In this document: positions 63,808 through 64,000 of the stretch, one piece after another | Layout: the number at the start of each line of letters is the position of its first letter | How positions within the stretch are numbered: the first letter of the stretch is position 1 | Position numbers and translations under genes: made by a program | Source: Desulforhopalus vacuolatus | Lineage (GTDB): Bacteria; Desulfobacterota; Desulfobulbia; Desulfobulbales; Desulfocapsaceae | Direction of reading: 5' to 3' | Length of the DNA stretch: 64,000 nucleotides | Assembly (NCBI RefSeq): GCF_016918505.1 | Contig: NZ_JAFFPZ010000004.1 | Location: 147,741 to 211,740, forward strand | Notes under the pieces: model-generated | Seen by the model: the letters and a program-made list of their open reading frames with translations, nothing else | What the model was told of the DNA's origin: nothing | The model's database searches: none

Positions 63808-64000
63808 ATGACTACTATACCAAAAGTTTTAACCGAAAGAATTGATGATTTTGTCCTGCTGATTGGCCTTCTTAAACGAATGGGTGTGGTAGAGCTTTTT
63901 GATGCTCATCTCCCACGCCATGGGCATCATCAAGGTTTAGGCTGGGGGTGGATGGGTACTATTTGGCTTGCTCATATTATCTCTCAAGGTGATCATCGAA
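63808..64000 (+). CDS. Transposase, DUF4277/IS1634-like, cut by the window edge
   Basis: Only the first 64 codons are in view: MTTIPKVLTERIDDFVLLIG then a FDAHLPRHGHHQGLGWGWMG block and WLAHIISQGDHR. This resembles the DUF4277 N-terminal domain of IS1634-type DDE transposases. The gene continues beyond the window. No left inverted repeat could be fixed without the other end. Confidence 0.72.
   Translation, partial: MTTIPKVLTERIDDFVLLIGLLKRMGVVELFDAHLPRHGHHQGLGWGWMGTIWLAHIISQGDHR

Overview
The window reads as chromosome of a Gram-negative anaerobe with roughly balanced GC. It has lipid A and Kdo genes (lpxD, fabZ, lpxA, lpxI, kdsB), an LptE-type lipoprotein, NifU/NifS, a PilB-type pilus ATPase, a sigma-54 regulator, acetate kinase, a large FAD/Fe-S (DUF3683) oxidoreductase and an oleBCD cluster. 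This mix, and the feel of the proteins, point to Desulfobacterota, most likely Desulfobulbales (the Desulfotalea, Desulfocapsa and cable-bacteria neighbourhood). That placement is inference: there is no rRNA gene, and I found no tRNA gene and no CRISPR array.

Layout. 1-6.8 kb: mazG, then rpsF-rpsR-rplI with a candidate S6:S18 leader, then dnaB, leuS and lptE, closed by a strong terminator. 6.9-14.4 kb: a tRNA-dihydrouridine synthase converges on the operon oleB-oleC-oleD-M48/TPR protease; a cold-shock gene follows. 14.6-24.6 kb: malic enzyme, a KamA-like radical SAM protein, priA and hrpA. 25-30.7 kb: kdsB-yvcK, rsmJ, and algH-ykgJ-rlmH. 30.8-39 kb: glgB with a small trailing ORF, an ELM1-like protein, a double-GT4 glycosyltransferase and a PilB-like ATPase carrying a cyclic-nucleotide-binding domain. 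39-48.6 kb: nifU-nifS, a Trm112-like mini-gene with a phosphohexomutase, proC-nadK, an NtrC-type regulator and ackA. 49.4-64 kb: an IS200/IS605 tnpA remnant, the 1240-aa DUF3683 oxidoreductase, and an envelope operon read leftwards (namZ-like, lpxD, fabZ, lpxA, lpxI, murU-amgK fusion, der). An SH3/coiled-coil anchor protein and the truncated start of a transposase gene end the window.

The most unusual structure is non-coding. A family of mosaic repeats, built from shared modules with inverted ends resembling CAATACAAAATGTAAATGGT, fills nearly every gap between convergent genes and often abuts or supplies stop codons. One copy (53403-53728) sits between a stop codon and that gene's terminator and is flanked by an exact 20-bp direct repeat, which looks like the footprint of a real insertion.

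How the genes work together: the left part is translation and replication housekeeping. oleBCD would make long-chain olefins but lacks oleA here. The right-hand operon joins lipid A assembly with a likely N-acetylmuramic acid salvage route (NamZ-like release, then kinase and uridylyltransferase in one fused protein). The middle joins glycogen branching, LPS-type sugar transfer and Fe-S cluster assembly. Notable protein oddities are the NifU C-terminal domain without its cysteine pair, the PilB-cNMP fusion, the double GT4 and the MurU-AmgK fusion.
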